DNA from: Chelonoidis abingdonii
Lineage: Eukaryota > Chordata > Testudines > Testudinidae
Direction: 5' to 3'
Assembly (NCBI RefSeq): GCF_003597395.2
Contig: NC_133790.1
Location: forward strand, 26,204,017-26,268,016
DNA length: 64,000 nucleotides
Position numbers and translations under genes: made by a program. The notes beneath the pieces are model-generated. The model was not told the origin of the DNA, searched no databases, and saw only the letters and a list, made by a program, of their open reading frames with translations. Of this stretch, positions 44,490-55,385 are shown piece by piece. Positions within the stretch are counted from its first letter, which is position 1; each line of letters begins with the position of its first letter.

Positions 44490-44655
44490 GAGATTCAAGG
44501 AAAGACTGGATAGTTATAAGAATAATAGAATACAGTCAGATTATCTTATATTTTCTTACTGCAGGATTTCTTGCACCTTGAGCTGAAGCATCTGCTTTTA
44601 GCCACTTCTGAGCCAGGATACTGGGCTGGATGGAAGAAGGTCTGATCTGTTAACG
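44490..44655 (+). repeat. CR1 3'-end fragment
   Basis: 'GATTTCTTGCACCTTGAGCT', 'GAAGCATCTGCTTTTAGCCA' and 'GGATACTGGGCTGGATGGAA' followed by GGTCTGATCTG match a CR1 3' UTR in plus orientation. Confidence 0.7.
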
Positions 44656-44954
44656 GTAATTTCCATGTTGCCTTGAAGTCTGAGTGGCAGGATTTCTATT
44701 GAATTTAGCAAGAGATGTATCAGACCTAATTTGCATAAGTTTCCCTTCCCATCCATGTAAATCAGAAGTAAGTGCATTGGAAAGAATATGAGGACGCTGG
44801 GGTAGAACTGACGGGAGTGAGAGGAGGATCAGACCCAGTGCTTCCAAGCTTCCCTGCACTGCAGAACTTATAGCAATGCTTTATCAATATCCCATCTATG
44901 TTACACTGCCAGTTCATCCCTCGAGAGTTAAAGGAGGGCTCAGTCTTATGGTGG

Positions 44955-45180
44955 AATAATGATGATAATTTAGGACTTTTCATCTGAAGATCTCAAAGCA
45001 CTTTACAAAAGTGTGTATAGTGTTATTTTTATCCTCACTTTAGAGATGAGGAAACTGAGGCACAGGTAAGCTAAGAATGTCTAGCGGCTGTGAAGATGAG
45101 GCTGAACATCACAGAGTGGCTGAGCTGGGACTGGAACCCAATTAGGTATCTAATCACTGGGCCCCATGAAATAAAGCACT
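44955..45180 (-). repeat. MIR-like SINE (reverse)
   Basis: A tail 'GATCTCAAAGCACTTTACAA', a core 'AGAGATGAGGAAACTGAGGC' and a head 'GGGACTGGAACCCAATTAGG' appear in reverse-orientation order. Confidence 0.75.
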
Positions 45181-45409
45181 CTCAAATAAAACTCTCTTCT
45201 GTCTTTATGACTGGCTCCTAGTTTAGCTAGACTGGGTTGTCAAATACAGGCATTTCAAAGGAGGCTTCTAATAGGACTGCTCAGATAGCAAGAAGTCTGT
45301 TAAACAGAAAACTTTTGAGGGATGGCAATTTGTTTTGCTCCATTGTGGAATGAAAATTAGACCTTCCAAAACAATTTGTGAAGAAAAATGAGCAAGCCCA
45401 CCCCGACCA

Positions 45410-45500
45410 GCCAATATCCCAGTGGTTTGGGCACCCACCTGGGATGCCCTAACCACCAGGCTGTAGACTCATCCTCTCTCTCTCTGTCCCTCCTGGTGGA
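45410..45500 (-). repeat. tRNA-like SINE head fragment (reverse)
   Basis: 'CAGTGGTTTGGGCACCCACC' and 'GGGATGCCCTAACCACCAGG' are repeated and inverted tRNA-head-like motifs of the kind 'gtggttagggcactcacctgg'. There is no cloverleaf. Confidence 0.4.
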
Positions 45501-45545
45501 GCAGCTCCACTTTGTTTCAGTAATTAAATATTCATTGAGAAAGAG

Positions 45546-45822
45546 GCCATGTCTACACTTCAAATGCTACAGCAGCACAACTGCAGCGCTTCAGTGTAGA
45601 CACTCTCTACAGTCATGGGAGGGTTCTCTTGTAGCTGTAGTTAATCCACCTCCCCGAGAAACGATAGCGAAGTGGATGGAAAAATTCTTCCATCAGCCTA
45701 GCACTCTCTACACTGGGGGATAGTTGGCTTAACTATGTCGCTCAGGGGTGTGGATATTTCATGCTCCTGAGTGATGTAGCCAGGTCAGCCTAACTTTTCA
45801 GTACAGCCCAGCCAAGAGAGAC
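45546..45822. mobile_element. PIF/Harbinger-like MITE, diverged
   Basis: The left end AGGCCATGTCTACACTTC and the body motifs AACTATGTCGCTCAGGGGTG and 'CACTCTCTACACTGGGGG' are typical of turtle MITEs with ATGTCTACAC ends. The right end near 45800-45822 (TTCAGTACAGCCCAGCC) is only loosely inverse. The 111-codon frame across it is not a gene. Confidence 0.5.
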
Positions 45823-45829
45823 TGACTCT

Positions 45830-45917
45830 ATAACCTGCTGGGAAGGGCACTCACTTGAGGTGCAGGAGACCCCAATTCAAGTCCCTGTGCTGAATGAGGC
45901 AGAGTCAGAACTTGAAC
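45830..45917 (+). repeat. tRNA-like SINE head fragment
   Basis: 'GGGAAGGGCACTCACTTGAG', 'GTGCAGGAGACCCCAATTC' and box-B-like CAATTCAAGTCC are arranged like the head of a tRNA-derived SINE. It ends next to the Penelope-type repeat. Confidence 0.5.
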
Positions 45918-46010
45918 CCTGCATCTGAGGAAGTGGGTTTTTACCCACGAAAGCTTATGCCCAAATAAATCTGTTAGTCTTCAAGGTGCCATCGGACTCC
46001 TTGTTGTTAA
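45918..46010 (+). repeat. Penelope-like terminal repeat fragment with intact hammerhead-like core strings
   Basis: CTGAGGA, then GTGGG and CCCAC as a 5-bp stem around a TTTTTA loop, then GAAA, then GC-TTAT-GC. This reproduces the order CUGANGA / stem II / GAAA / short stem III of a hammerhead ribozyme. It then shares AAATAAATCTGTTAGTCTTC and AAGGTGCCATCGGACTCC with 42865-43005. There is an extra A before stem II, and the base pairing expected after stem III is changed (CC rather than UH). Activity is therefore doubtful in this copy. Confidence 0.55.
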
Positions 46011-46565
46011 CTTGAACCTTGGTTTCCCACACTAACCTCTCAAGTGGCTCTCGCTCTGATTTTGACCAGAAATTCCACCTCGGACTTTTGCAGCCTTCCT
46101 GGTGAAAGTTTCATTGGAACCGATACGTTTCCCCCAAAAGGTTTGGTTCCAATGAGAAAACATTTTGTCCAACAGTTTCCCGTCTAGCTCCTCAACAGTG
46201 GCCGTGGTGGAGAACTGGGACAATGGTCTGATCCCCACCTCCTCCCTAAGAGGTCTTCCTGGATAGACACTGGAGCTTTCTCTATGCCTTTCTTCCTAGC
46301 ATTTCCCCTTAGTCCCAAACTCTAATCTCTTGTCGAAGCAGCACTCCATTCTGGGCAAGTGCTTCCTTCACTTACATGCTTCCAAAACCCACCTTTGATG
46401 TTCATACTTCTCTGAGGTGAATTCTTTCTTCCTCTCTTCCATGAAGAGGCAGATGGAGGGAAACTATGTTTACTTCTGTTGCCCAGTTAAGACTGTTTGC
46501 TTATCACTGAAAGCTATATTGCCTCAGTCTCATTATTCAGTGACAAGGGTTGACTGAAATCTCCC
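46011..46565. other. No gene seen; unassigned
   Basis: About 46065-46200 contains GGAAC...GTTCC and AAAAGGTTTGG/CCAAAT-style short inversions, perhaps a decayed foldback. Nothing else was recognised. Confidence 0.4.
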
Positions 46566-46573
46566 ACCCTTTG

Positions 46574-46697
46574 TAGGGTGACCAGACAGCAAGTGTGAAA
46601 AATCAGGACAGGGGATGGGGGATAATAGGAGTCTATATAAGAAAAAGATACAAAAATTGGGACTGTCCCTATAAAATCAGGACATCTGGTCGCCCTA
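46574..46697. mobile_element. 124-bp hAT MITE, copy A
   Basis: The termini TAGGGTGACCAGAC and ATCTGGTCGCCCTA are inverted repeats. The flanks ACCCTTTG (46566-46573) and ACCCTTGG (46698-46705) are an 8-bp duplication with one mismatch. The interior matches copies B and C ('GGACTGTCCCTATAAAATCA', 'CTATATAAGAAAAAGA'). Copy B is in the opposite orientation. Confidence 0.88.
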
Positions 46698-46705
46698 ACC
46701 CTTGG

Positions 46706-47695
46706 AGACAGGGGCCTGAGGAAGCCATTCAGCACTGGTTTCAGTACTGTCCATCAAAATTTTAAAGCATTGGAGCAGCCTACACACCACAAGGAGGAGC
46801 CATTTCCCTCCTCATCTAGCATGTTCCTGCCACATGTGCTAAGGGCTAAATTTCCCAGTGGTGTAAACTGGCAGAGCTCCATTGACTCTAATCACTAGTG
46901 TGCAATCCATTTGCACCAGCAGAGAATTTCTGATCACCTCAGACATAGCAGTTAGCTGGCAGATCAGGGAAAGGAAGAAACTAAGTGACTTCATCGAGGG
47001 CAGGTCCTGGCTGGGGCTGTTTTGATTTAGCTTGGAGTTGTGGGAGGAGTTAATTCCTTTTCACACTTTGCTGTGGTGGCTTCTCCCAGCAGATGCTTGC
47101 AATTAATGTGCTTTAAGAGGAGCGAAATTGCATTAGGCCAGGTTTCTGCTAGGAGATGGAAAGAGTACATGTGGGGAAGAAGAGGAGGACCAGCAAAGTA
47201 ACTTGCAATGGTACAAATCGCACCCCTAACTTGTGTGAATAATGTAAAGAGTTGAGCCTCCTTAGCCGAACAGTATTGAATGGAGTCTGCCCTTCCTCCA
47301 GTGCTAGGGTGTCTGAATAATGCACATGGTGACTCCCCTCAGTCAAACACACTCACCCTGCAAACAGATTCCTTCCCTTCTCTTTCTTTTTGTGCAAAAA
47401 TAAGCTGTGCTTGTGAATAAGGTGAACAGCCTGAGTGCAATTAAAAAAAAAATCAGACCCCAACAAACTGTCCAGTAACTTAAGAGACTGGGAAGAGGAT
47501 GAATTTGAGGAACCAGGGAAAAGGCTTGTAGATGTGTCACGTGGTGTATGTTTGTGGGTATACACGTACACTATATTGTTTTTAAAACAATTCCAGCTGT
47601 CCCTCCTTCCTTTCATTCCAGTTTATCTCTTTCCCATCACTGGACCATATTTGGACAAATATTAACCAGATCAAAGCTAATGGATAGTTATAATG
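46706..47695. other. No gene; one palindrome, otherwise unassigned
   Basis: Positions 46849-46935 hold a weak palindromic repeat (GGTGTAAACTGGC and TTTGCACCAGC around an ATTGACTCTAAT centre). Frames of 65-87 codons near 47343-47616 overlap on both strands without motifs. Confidence 0.4.
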
Positions 47696-47800
47696 GCTCC
47701 AGTTCAGCAAAGCACTTAAAGAGGATGCTTAATTTTAGCTTTAATGGGACATGCTTTGACTTCTGCGAGATGTAAGCATGTGCTTTGATGAATCAGGACC
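47696..47800. repeat. Palindromic repeat of the AGCACTTAA family
   Basis: TTCAGCAAAGCACTTAAAGA at the left faces AAGCATGTGCTTTGATGAAT at the right, with AATGGGAC near the centre. The same arrangement occurs at 52436-52568 and 56956-57044. Confidence 0.65.
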
Positions 47801-48374
47801 TATAAGGGGAAAGATGAGTGTAGGCCTCCAGGGAAACAGGCAAAAATAAAGCTCAATAATATCCTTAGGAATGATGACCAACCACTTTGTTCCTTCAAAG
47901 TGTTGCTGTTGGACTAAACAAGATTTCTTGTCTTTCATGGTAGCAGATGCACCTATCTATCAAGCAGTGATTTAGTATTCAGCGTCAGGGCAAGAAGCCG
48001 AGTGTGTGGGAACTCCAGAGCACTAGACAAAGAACATGTGGAATGGCGGGGGAAGAGGAAGAAAGCCACACCAGGACCACAGGCTGCCATGACAGGAAGC
48101 ACAGTGATAGAGTAGTGGGCTGGAGGTTGTAATGTAGTTTGATATTTTAGCTCTGTGCTGTGAAACGTTGCAGTGACACCCTGCAAACTGGTGTTTCCAG
48201 TTCGAAGGCATGCATTGCATTGCATGCCTCACTGATAGCAGCTACATTGGTGGATGGCCTCAGGCTGAGAAAAAGAGTGCTCGAGTTAAGTCTTGGTGGT
48301 GGATGAATTTTGCGTGGGAAGAACTTGGATTGCTTAGCAAACATCTAGGTGTCTGGCTGATGGGTCTTGCCCAC
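47801..48374. other. No gene seen; unassigned
   Basis: Minus frames of 65-90 codons overlap each other at 47953-48344 without a recognised domain. Confidence 0.4.
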
Positions 48375-48500
48375 ATACTCAGGGTGTAACCGGTTGCCAC
48401 ATTTGAGGTTGGGAAGCAATTCCCCCCCAGGTCAGATCAGCAGAGACCCTGGGGGAGGGGGAGGTTTTTTTCACCTTCTGGCCTTAAAGTCTATAAGCCC
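48375..48500 (+). repeat. CR1/L3-like 3' fragment
   Basis: 'GGTTGCCACATTTGAGGTTG', 'GGAAGCAATTCCCCCCCAGG' and 'TCAGATCAGCAGAGACCCTG' followed by CACCTTCTGGCC resemble a CR1/L3 3' UTR of the 'cccaggtcagattggcagagacc' type. The family is assigned from pattern only. Confidence 0.45.
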
Positions 48501-49439
48501 ATAAGTCTAAAAGGGTTGCCTAGTTTCAGACTGCACAAATCCTCCTGTGAAGCCTCCCCAGGATTTGACTTGGCCAGTTAACACGTTAAAATACAACTTG
48601 CCCTGTCTACACTACACAGTTAAAATGTGCTAGTTAAAAGCAGAGTGGGCCAGAAAATGACCATTATGGTTTGTGACAACTTTTGAGGTTTCAAAAGCCT
48701 TATGTAAGAACCATTATCATCATCACATGCAATTTCTATACAGCAAACCAGATTCTGCTCCCTGAAACGCTGGTGTAAATCTGGAGTACTTCTACTGCCG
48801 TCAGTAGTCCAGATATATACCCTTGTAGTGAGAGGAATTTGGCCCAATGCGATGAACAAAACAGGGGGAGAGGGGTTCATTTCCTTTCATCCCATTGACA
48901 CTGTTGTAAAGTCTCCAGAAATGGCACCTTCTGGCTCTGAATTAGGCAGCCTCAGTGACATGTCTCAGGCTGTCCAAACTGGTTTGCTTGTCCAGCGACG
49001 GAGGAGAGCCGTATGCATTTAAAACTTCCTGGCTCCCTGGAGGAAAATGCCAAACTTGTCAGAGAAAACAAACAGGGGCTTGCCCAGCCTGTGTGTGTTC
49101 CGATTAACAAACCTAGGAGGCTATAAAACCCGGGACCCCTTTCCCTGAGAAACAGCATACATTAGGGAGCTGTTGACAGTTTCTATGTCTGACCCCTTGC
49201 ACAAGACTGGAGACCTATCAGCAGCTCTGAGGAAGGCAGCCAGGGCCTTTTTGTTCCAGGAGGTCTCAGGGAAGTATTTGACACTCAGTAAATGCCAGAT
49301 GCATCGTCGTTTTAATCTGTAATGTGGGAGGCCAGAGGGAGAGAAAAGGAGGAGTCCATGATGCAGCTGAGTGTTTTATTAAAAAATCTAGCTCCTTTGG
49401 TGGGAGCATTGTAGGTTGGAAGCAGGCTACCTTAGGCTG
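48501..49439. other. No gene seen; palindrome and a possible conserved stretch
   Basis: Positions 48770-48850 are a weak palindrome (GCTGGTGTAAATCTGG facing CCAGATATATACCCTTG). The 48895-49150 section is repeat-free (see findings). Confidence 0.4.
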
Positions 49440-49815
49440 TGATTTTTGTTAACTCTTGCAAGCTAAGCAGGGTCAATCCTAATAATCACTGCTTGGATGA
49501 GAGACCTTCATGGGAAATGCTGGTGCTACAGGAAACAATGGTCCTAAGGTCAATTAACTCTTTTCTGTGAGTTAGTAGAGAAACAATTGTCCCGTTGTAG
49601 GTTCTGCCATCTTTTCAGAGAGCTGCAAAGCCATGGTCCTGAACATTAGTGATCAGATATGGCACATTTTACAAGAGAAGTGGTATTAACCCCAGTACCT
49701 GGCCAAATTTCAGTGTGGGAGATTATATTCTTACTCCTTGTCTGCTCCAGATTGTTTGTTTCCTTTGGATTCAGTGTTCTCTAGGTCAGGTTGTAAATGC
49801 CAGTGTTGCTTTTTA
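49440..49815 (+). repeat. 5S-rRNA-derived SINE (AmnSINE/DeuSINE-like)
   Basis: GCAAGCTAAGCAGGGTCAAT and GCTTGGATGAGAGACCTTCA, then GGGAAATGCTGGTGCTACAG (49458-49532), match the internal control region and 3' part of 5S rRNA in order. The body continues with 'GTTCTGCCATCTTTTCAGAG', 'GTGGTATTAACCCCAGTACC' and 'TGGCCAAATTTCAGTGTG', which is not 5S, so this is a chimeric SINE rather than a plain 5S pseudogene. 5S-headed SINEs with a conserved core are known in amniotes. Its many mismatches to 5S indicate an old copy. Confidence 0.68.
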
Positions 49816-51677
49816 CAAAAAATCATTCTGCTTTTCTGGTTGAAAACTTTTGAAATGCCAAGTTTTCTTAAAAATCTCATTGCATTTTTCATTTTCATTG
49901 GGGGGGGGAAGAGCTGAGGTTTGTTTTTTTGTGTGTTTTTTGAAAAAAATGTTTGTTAAAAAAGTACCATTTTTTGACCTGATCTAATTGCCATGCAATT
50001 GGCTTGTAGCTAAGCTTTGCTTTGTCAGTCAGAAAAGTAGCTATGACAGAGAAACAAACCAGGAGATTCCAACCAACGGGCTTTAATTTCCCTTCCCTTG
50101 CAGCCCGCACTGCATGCATAACTACAACTGAATCCAGATGGTGCTACTACTGGGTCTCTTAAAGACAGGGGCCTGTACATCTTCATCTTCTAAATCAATC
50201 AACTGCTTTTTATAAATATCAATTAAAATAACAAATATGTATTTCAGTGAACAATGTAAAATGGAGTCCAGTGTCACCAGTACATGGTCCAACACGCCCT
50301 ACATAGATAGAGCTCTGTAGTGGACTAATCCAAAACTCCAAATCAGAACTCTACCAAACACGAAGGAGATTCAGATCTAAACTTTGTGGAACAGTCTCAG
50401 TTCCAGTTACAACCTTTCCAAAAGTCTCTCTCATTCTTATGCTCTAGATCATTTGGACCAGATGGTTCTTTTGTCCCTGGTGCAGGCTGTTTAGAGCAGG
50501 TGGCTTTTACTCTCATTGATATGGTGCATATCATTTAGACCAGGTGTGGGGCCCTGGCAGATTTCCCAGCATACAAACTGATATACAGCAGAGGACATTT
50601 TAATTTGCTGGATGAGATCTCTGTGTCTCCCAAACACAAGGCTTGTTGTGAATCACAATAGGTCGCTCTTTTAGAGTGCCCAGCAAAATGCTGCTGGCAG
50701 TGTCTCAGAGTAACACTAATCCCATGTCTGATTGGTCACAGTTCCTTGCGTTACAGTCCAGCCCTGCAGCAGAGAAGGCTCAGCACTGTGGGAATGAAGG
50801 ACCTCGTGCTGTAGGGACACAGTCAAGGCATTAGGAGGAGGAAAAACTATCCTGTTTCCAGCACTTCCTCAAGTGCTGGGAACACCCATGCCGTTAAATA
50901 CATTTGGTGGTAGAGGTGGGAGGGGAAAGGGTGGAAGGAATGGGATGTGATGGCCCTGAGGGATTCATTATTTGGCTTCATGGGTTCACGGTGTCCTAAA
51001 TTTTCATTCAGAGTTATAAAAATCGAAAGAGTCAGCAGCATGCTGTGCTGGATACCACATTTGTCATCTTTCTCTCCGTGACTCAGGAGGGCACTAGGGG
51101 ATTTTTCAGATACACTGTGGATTATAGAGGGCTTCTCCGCTGCTTTTCTCAGCATCGTAAAGCAGAATACGGGGAGGACAGGGCAGGCAGAAGAGTCCCT
51201 CTAAGGAAACCTCAGTGATGGTGCCATATATTGTGATTCAACAGGATCATCCATGGTGCTTCTAGTGGGTTGAATCACTGGATCTTAGAAGTTGGAGGAG
51301 AAAAAATGGGTCCTTGGCCCCACCTTTCAGCCAACCTTGTCCATACCTTCGAGCCATATCAGGATTGTTCCTTGCAGTGTGTTGCTGAGTGCTTTATCCC
51401 CTCTGCTTCACAGTGACTCAAGTGATGAAGCTTGTATCTTCCAGTCCCATGAGGAGAGGAGTATTCCAGTAGACGCTCTTGTGGAACTGAGGGGTCATAA
51501 TACTGAAAAGGAGTTAAAGTGGTAATAACTGATACAGAGTTTTGGGGTTTGCTGGAGTATGCGGAGTCCAGCACCAGCAACTACAAATGAACTTGTTCTT
51601 CCAAGCCCATTGGTAAACACCACACAAAGGATCCAGAAATAAGATGGAGGAAGAGAGAGAACCCCCATACTCCTAAA
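49816..51677. other. No gene seen; unassigned
   Basis: There is a G9 run at about 49901 and T-rich sequence to 49975 that resembles a decayed GAAAATTTTC-type element. The 102-codon minus frame at 50847-51155 has no recognised motif. Confidence 0.4.
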
Positions 51678-51815
51678 AATCATAGAAATGTAGGGCTGGA
51701 AGGGAACTTGAAAGGTCATTTAGTTCATTCCCCCGCTGCTGAGGCTAGCCCATCCCTGGCAGGCATTTGTTTAACCTGTTGTTAAAAAGCACCAGTGACG
51801 GGGATTCTACAGACC
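51678..51815 (-). repeat. CR1 3'-end fragment
   Basis: 'CATAGAAATGTAGGGCTGGA', 'AGGGAACTTGAAAGGTCATT', 'GCTAGCCCATCCCTGGCAGG' and 'GGGGATTCTACAGACC' are the reverse complement of a CR1 3' end starting at its very terminus. Confidence 0.85.
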
Positions 51816-52435
51816 TGAAGAGAGCTGGAGGATTATTGTTATGGACAATTCTGCATCAGAAGAACAAATATTGCAGGAGAGGCCATATACCCAACATCTG
51901 ATCCCAGGGCATTTCCATTCAAATTTCTTACTGAGGTAATAAGCCCACACTGAATGTATTTAAAAAATGTACAGAAGGACTGGGAAGATTGACTAGGATA
52001 GTCCAATTTGTGGTGTCTGCTGTTGAAAAAACAGATTGCCATTTGCAGTAGAAGAAATAACAGTTGGACAGACAGTACTCCTGGAGCTCGGTAGGGGATT
52101 GTAGGTATAGAAGAATGTAGCATTAAGGAAAGGAATTAAGGCTGTTTCTCAAAAGGACAATCTAAGGCTGTGACTTCTGAGGAAACAGAAGCAAGAGGAA
52201 GAGAACCGCATGCAAAGGTGATTAAGGAGCCTAAAAGCGGGATGCCTCGGAGAGTGAAAAGGTACCAAAAAGTGATGAAATCCAAATAATATTTTAATTT
52301 AAAAATTAATACCACAAAAGAAAGGCAGGTGTACCTGATTGTCCAACTCCCAAACTCAAAGCATGGCCAGTCCGGCAGCAACCTGGATGAGCTTTACTGG
52401 TGAAAGATGGGTGAGCATTGTGGGTAGAAGGTGAG
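51816..52435. other. No gene seen; unassigned
   Basis: The 94-codon minus frame at 51839-52123 and the 81-codon frame at 52136-52381 have no recognised motif. Confidence 0.4.
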
Positions 52436-52568
52436 ACCCTCATTCAACAAAGCACGTAGTCATGTGCTTAACTTTAAGCACACGATTAAGCACATCCCTG
52501 TTCAGCAGGGCACTGGAGCACACGCTCAAAGTTAAGCATTTGTAAAGTTCTCAGCTGAATGGAGGCCT
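52436..52568. repeat. Palindromic repeat of the AGCACTTAA family
   Basis: CATTCAACAAAGCACGTAGT with CATGTGCTTAACTTTAAGCA at the left faces CAAAGTTAAGCATTTGTAAA and TCTCAGCTGAATGGAGGCC at the right, around a CCCTGTTCAGCAGGGC centre. It is the most complete of the three copies. Confidence 0.7.
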
Positions 52569-54173
52569 AACAAAGTAGTTTGCTGCATAGTGCCTAAGTG
52601 TGGCAGCTGAGAGAGCGGTTTGCCTAGCAGAAATGTAGGTATTCCTCAATGAATTTGCAGTGCATTTCCCAATGGAACTGGGACTATGGAAATGTTAGTA
52701 ATAAAGTATCCAAGTGCCATCAAGTCTGTCTTCAGTCTTCGCTGTCTGTAAAGTTAGCGGATGTACTGCGCGGTGATAGTATTTTATATCCTTTAAGTGT
52801 GGTGCTTGCTGCTCACTGATGGCTTGTGAATAAGTGTTGCATCAGGAAGAAATAAAGGCAGGAAATCAATGAGATCTCGGGTTCCCTTTCCAGAAGTGCT
52901 GAGTGATTCCCTGACTGATTGGACTGACTGGTTGAATGAAGGTGTTAACCTTGATCTTAATGCCTAAGTTCCCTTAGCCATTTGGGATGTCAGCCTGGCA
53001 ACAAACCGTTTGCTCTAGCCTTGGGGTGGGGGCCTAGTCCAGTGCTTGCTTTCAACAATGCAACGACACTGCAAGAACAAAATGGGGAAGGCGCTGGTTT
53101 CCAAAAGAGATTTTGTTTTGAAGAGGAAAGGAAGAAGTGAATGAAAATTAAGGATCCACCACCTCCCACAGCCACTCCTAGTGGTCTAACCTTGGTTACT
53201 TCCTGCATTTTTATGAAATTCTCCCCATGTCCTCATGTGGATCATGAGAGAATTGGGCAATGAAGTTTTAGTACATTTGTCAGTAGTATCTTCTGCAGCA
53301 GGGTGGAGTATGTGGCAGAACTCACAACCACCATCGTGGTGTTGTGGAAGACCCAGCTTTTCAGAGTTTCTCTGGGACTATCACTTCATATCGTGGCAAG
53401 GTTTATTTTAACTCTTTTAGCCCATTTGCAGCTGGATGGAACATATATATATTCAGACAGTCTCATCACTTGCAATGCTGCTGACAATAGCCATCCAGGC
53501 TTGCAACTATCAGTTTATGGGAGGTGGGAAAGAGAGGTGGCTCAGAGAGTTAGTTGTTCAGAGCCAGAGACCTGGGTGCAGTCCTGCCTAGGTTATGGGC
53601 AAAATGAATTTGGTTTTCTCATCCTTATCCCTAAAGGATCTTTGTGCAGCAGAGATGGGAGAGATCAGGTATGATTTTGGAAAACCTCATCCACCAGGTT
53701 GGATTTGATGTCCATTCCAGCTTGTTGGGAGGTTTTGAGTAAAAGGTTCCATGTTTTGCCTTTTCTCGTGCTCATATAAAACTGTCACATGATCCAGCAT
53801 GACTGCCAATCTCTGCTGATGAAGGGCCCAATCCTGTAAAATCTGAGTGAAGTCACGGGAGTGCCATGCAAAAGAGCGCTTGCACAATTAGGCCTTGAAT
53901 GCCCATTAGTTGACTATCCAGGAAATGGCATTGGTTGAACTATTCAGGATAGCCAAGACTGGAGTAGCTGGCCATGATGAAAATCAGAACTGGACAGTTT
54001 GGGATTCCAGGATTAGAGCATCAGGAACAGTGCAGATCAGAGCTGAAGTGAACTGGAAGAAATGTATGCAGAGCCAGCATAGAAACCATAATCTCCTTTT
54101 TCCGTTCATGGTCATGCCTTTCACTAATTCATCCCCTGAATAAGAACAAAACTCCTAGAGGAATGTGAAACTG
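52569..54173. other. No gene; SINE-like trace and weak palindrome
   Basis: About 53525-53650 has 'AGAGCCAGAGACCTGGGTGC' and 'AGTCCTGCCTAGGTTATGGG', a diverged tRNA-SINE-like head. Positions 53820-53895 hold a weak palindrome (GGGCCCAATCCTGTAAAATC, AGTGAAGTCACGGGAG, ATTAGGCC). The 123-codon frame at 53303-53674 partly overlaps the SINE-like trace and has no domain. Confidence 0.4.
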
Positions 54174-54450
54174 GACATAAGAACATAAGAACGGCCAGTG
54201 GCCAATGCCTAATGCTTCAGAGGGAATGAACTAGAGTGACCAGATGTCTCAATTTTATAGGGACAGTCCTGATTTTTGGGTCTTTTTCTTATATAGGCTC
54301 CTCTTATCCCCCACCCTCTGTCCTGATTTTTCACATTTCCTGTCTGGTCACTCTAGAATGAACAGAACAGGTTATCATGAAGTGATCCATCCCCTGTCGC
54401 CCATTCCCAGCTGCTGGCAAACAGACAACTGAAAAGACAACTGACAAGAT
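54174..54450 (-). repeat. CR1 3'-end fragment, split by a hAT MITE
   Basis: 'ACATAAGAACATAAGAACGG' and 'CAGTGGCCAATGCCTAATGC' to 54231 continue after the insertion with 'ACAGGTTATCATGAAGTGAT' and 'CCATTCCCAGCTGCTGGCAA'. These are adjacent parts of one reverse-oriented CR1 3' UTR. Confidence 0.82.
54232..54355. mobile_element. 124-bp hAT MITE, copy B, nested in CR1
   Basis: The termini TAGAGTGACCAGATG and CTGGTCACTCTA are inverted repeats. The CR1 sequence GAATGAAC is duplicated exactly at 54224-54231 and 54356-54363. Internal blocks (TTTTATAGGGACAGTCCTGA, TTCTTATATAGGCTCC) are the inverse of copy A. Confidence 0.92.
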
Positions 54451-55069
54451 CATTCCTTATTTAATGTAATTTCCATTCCTGCTTAGCTGGCAAACTAGGC
54501 ACCACACAGTTGCATCATCCTCTATGAAAACAGGGGGTCCCTTCTTCCCAGCCAATACAAATCCCTGCAACAGGCATTTTATCAAGATAGCCCTCCAGGT
54601 GGCACAGCAAGCCCTGTTCTTTTTTTTCAAGTAGTATTAGCTCACTGTCTCGCCTCTCTATAATTTCACCAGGCAAAAGCCAGTGTGATGGGAGCTCTTT
54701 CATATCAATGTAGGCTAGTGCAATGCCTTGGCTATCAAAACACAGTAGCTAGTCTCAGGCTGTCTCCAGTGTCTTACTTCAGCAGCAATAGGTATTCAGA
54801 CTAGTCCTGAGAAGAAAGTTTTCTTTTTTTTTTTGCTCAGAGGCTTGTCTGTGAGTGAGTGTGTGATATTCTGGATTCTTTTGTCACACTCCTAAGGGCT
54901 GCAGGTAAGGGTTTGATGGAGGCTGTCTCCAAGCTTCCTGGTTAGATTTTCAAAGTCTTCCCCTCCAGGGATGTTCCTCATTCTGTTCACACATCCTATA
55001 GCTCTTTGTTGTTGCCAGACAACTCCTGTCATTTCAACATTGTTTTACAGCCTGTTAGAGCTAAATGGA
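54451..55069. other. No gene seen; unassigned
   Basis: No open frame over 62 codons and no repeat recognised. Confidence 0.4.
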
Positions 55070-55385
55070 CTTGATTTGGGGGCTTGAGGGTTGGGGAAAG
55101 AACCTAGTGGTTTAACTGCAGAAATGGCCATTAGGAATGCAAGGCTTGCATTTTAATTCTGACTCTGACTCTGATTCTCTCTGTGGCTCTGGACAAATCA
55201 CTTAACCTTTTAATATCTGACTCAGTTTCTGCATCTGTAAAATAGAGATTACAATCACCGTCAGACTAATTACTCACCTAATTCACTGGCTTGTTCCAAG
55301 TATCAATTAGATAATGTTTGTAAAGTACTGTGTAATAGCTGAGTACGTTCATTATTAGTAAGGTAACTGTTATTGTTGTTGTTAC
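55070..55385 (+). repeat. MIR-like SINE
   Basis: 'AACCTAGTGGTTTAACTGCA' and 'ACAAATCACTTAACCTTTTA' lead to the core 'TCAGTTTCTGCATCTGTAAA' and a tail 'TGTTTGTAAAGTACTGTGTA'. It is in plus orientation and diverged. Confidence 0.72.

Noticed and set aside
49440..49535. A functional 5S rRNA gene
   Set aside because: The 5' half is unrecognisable, the control region has many changes, and a SINE core follows instead of a terminator.
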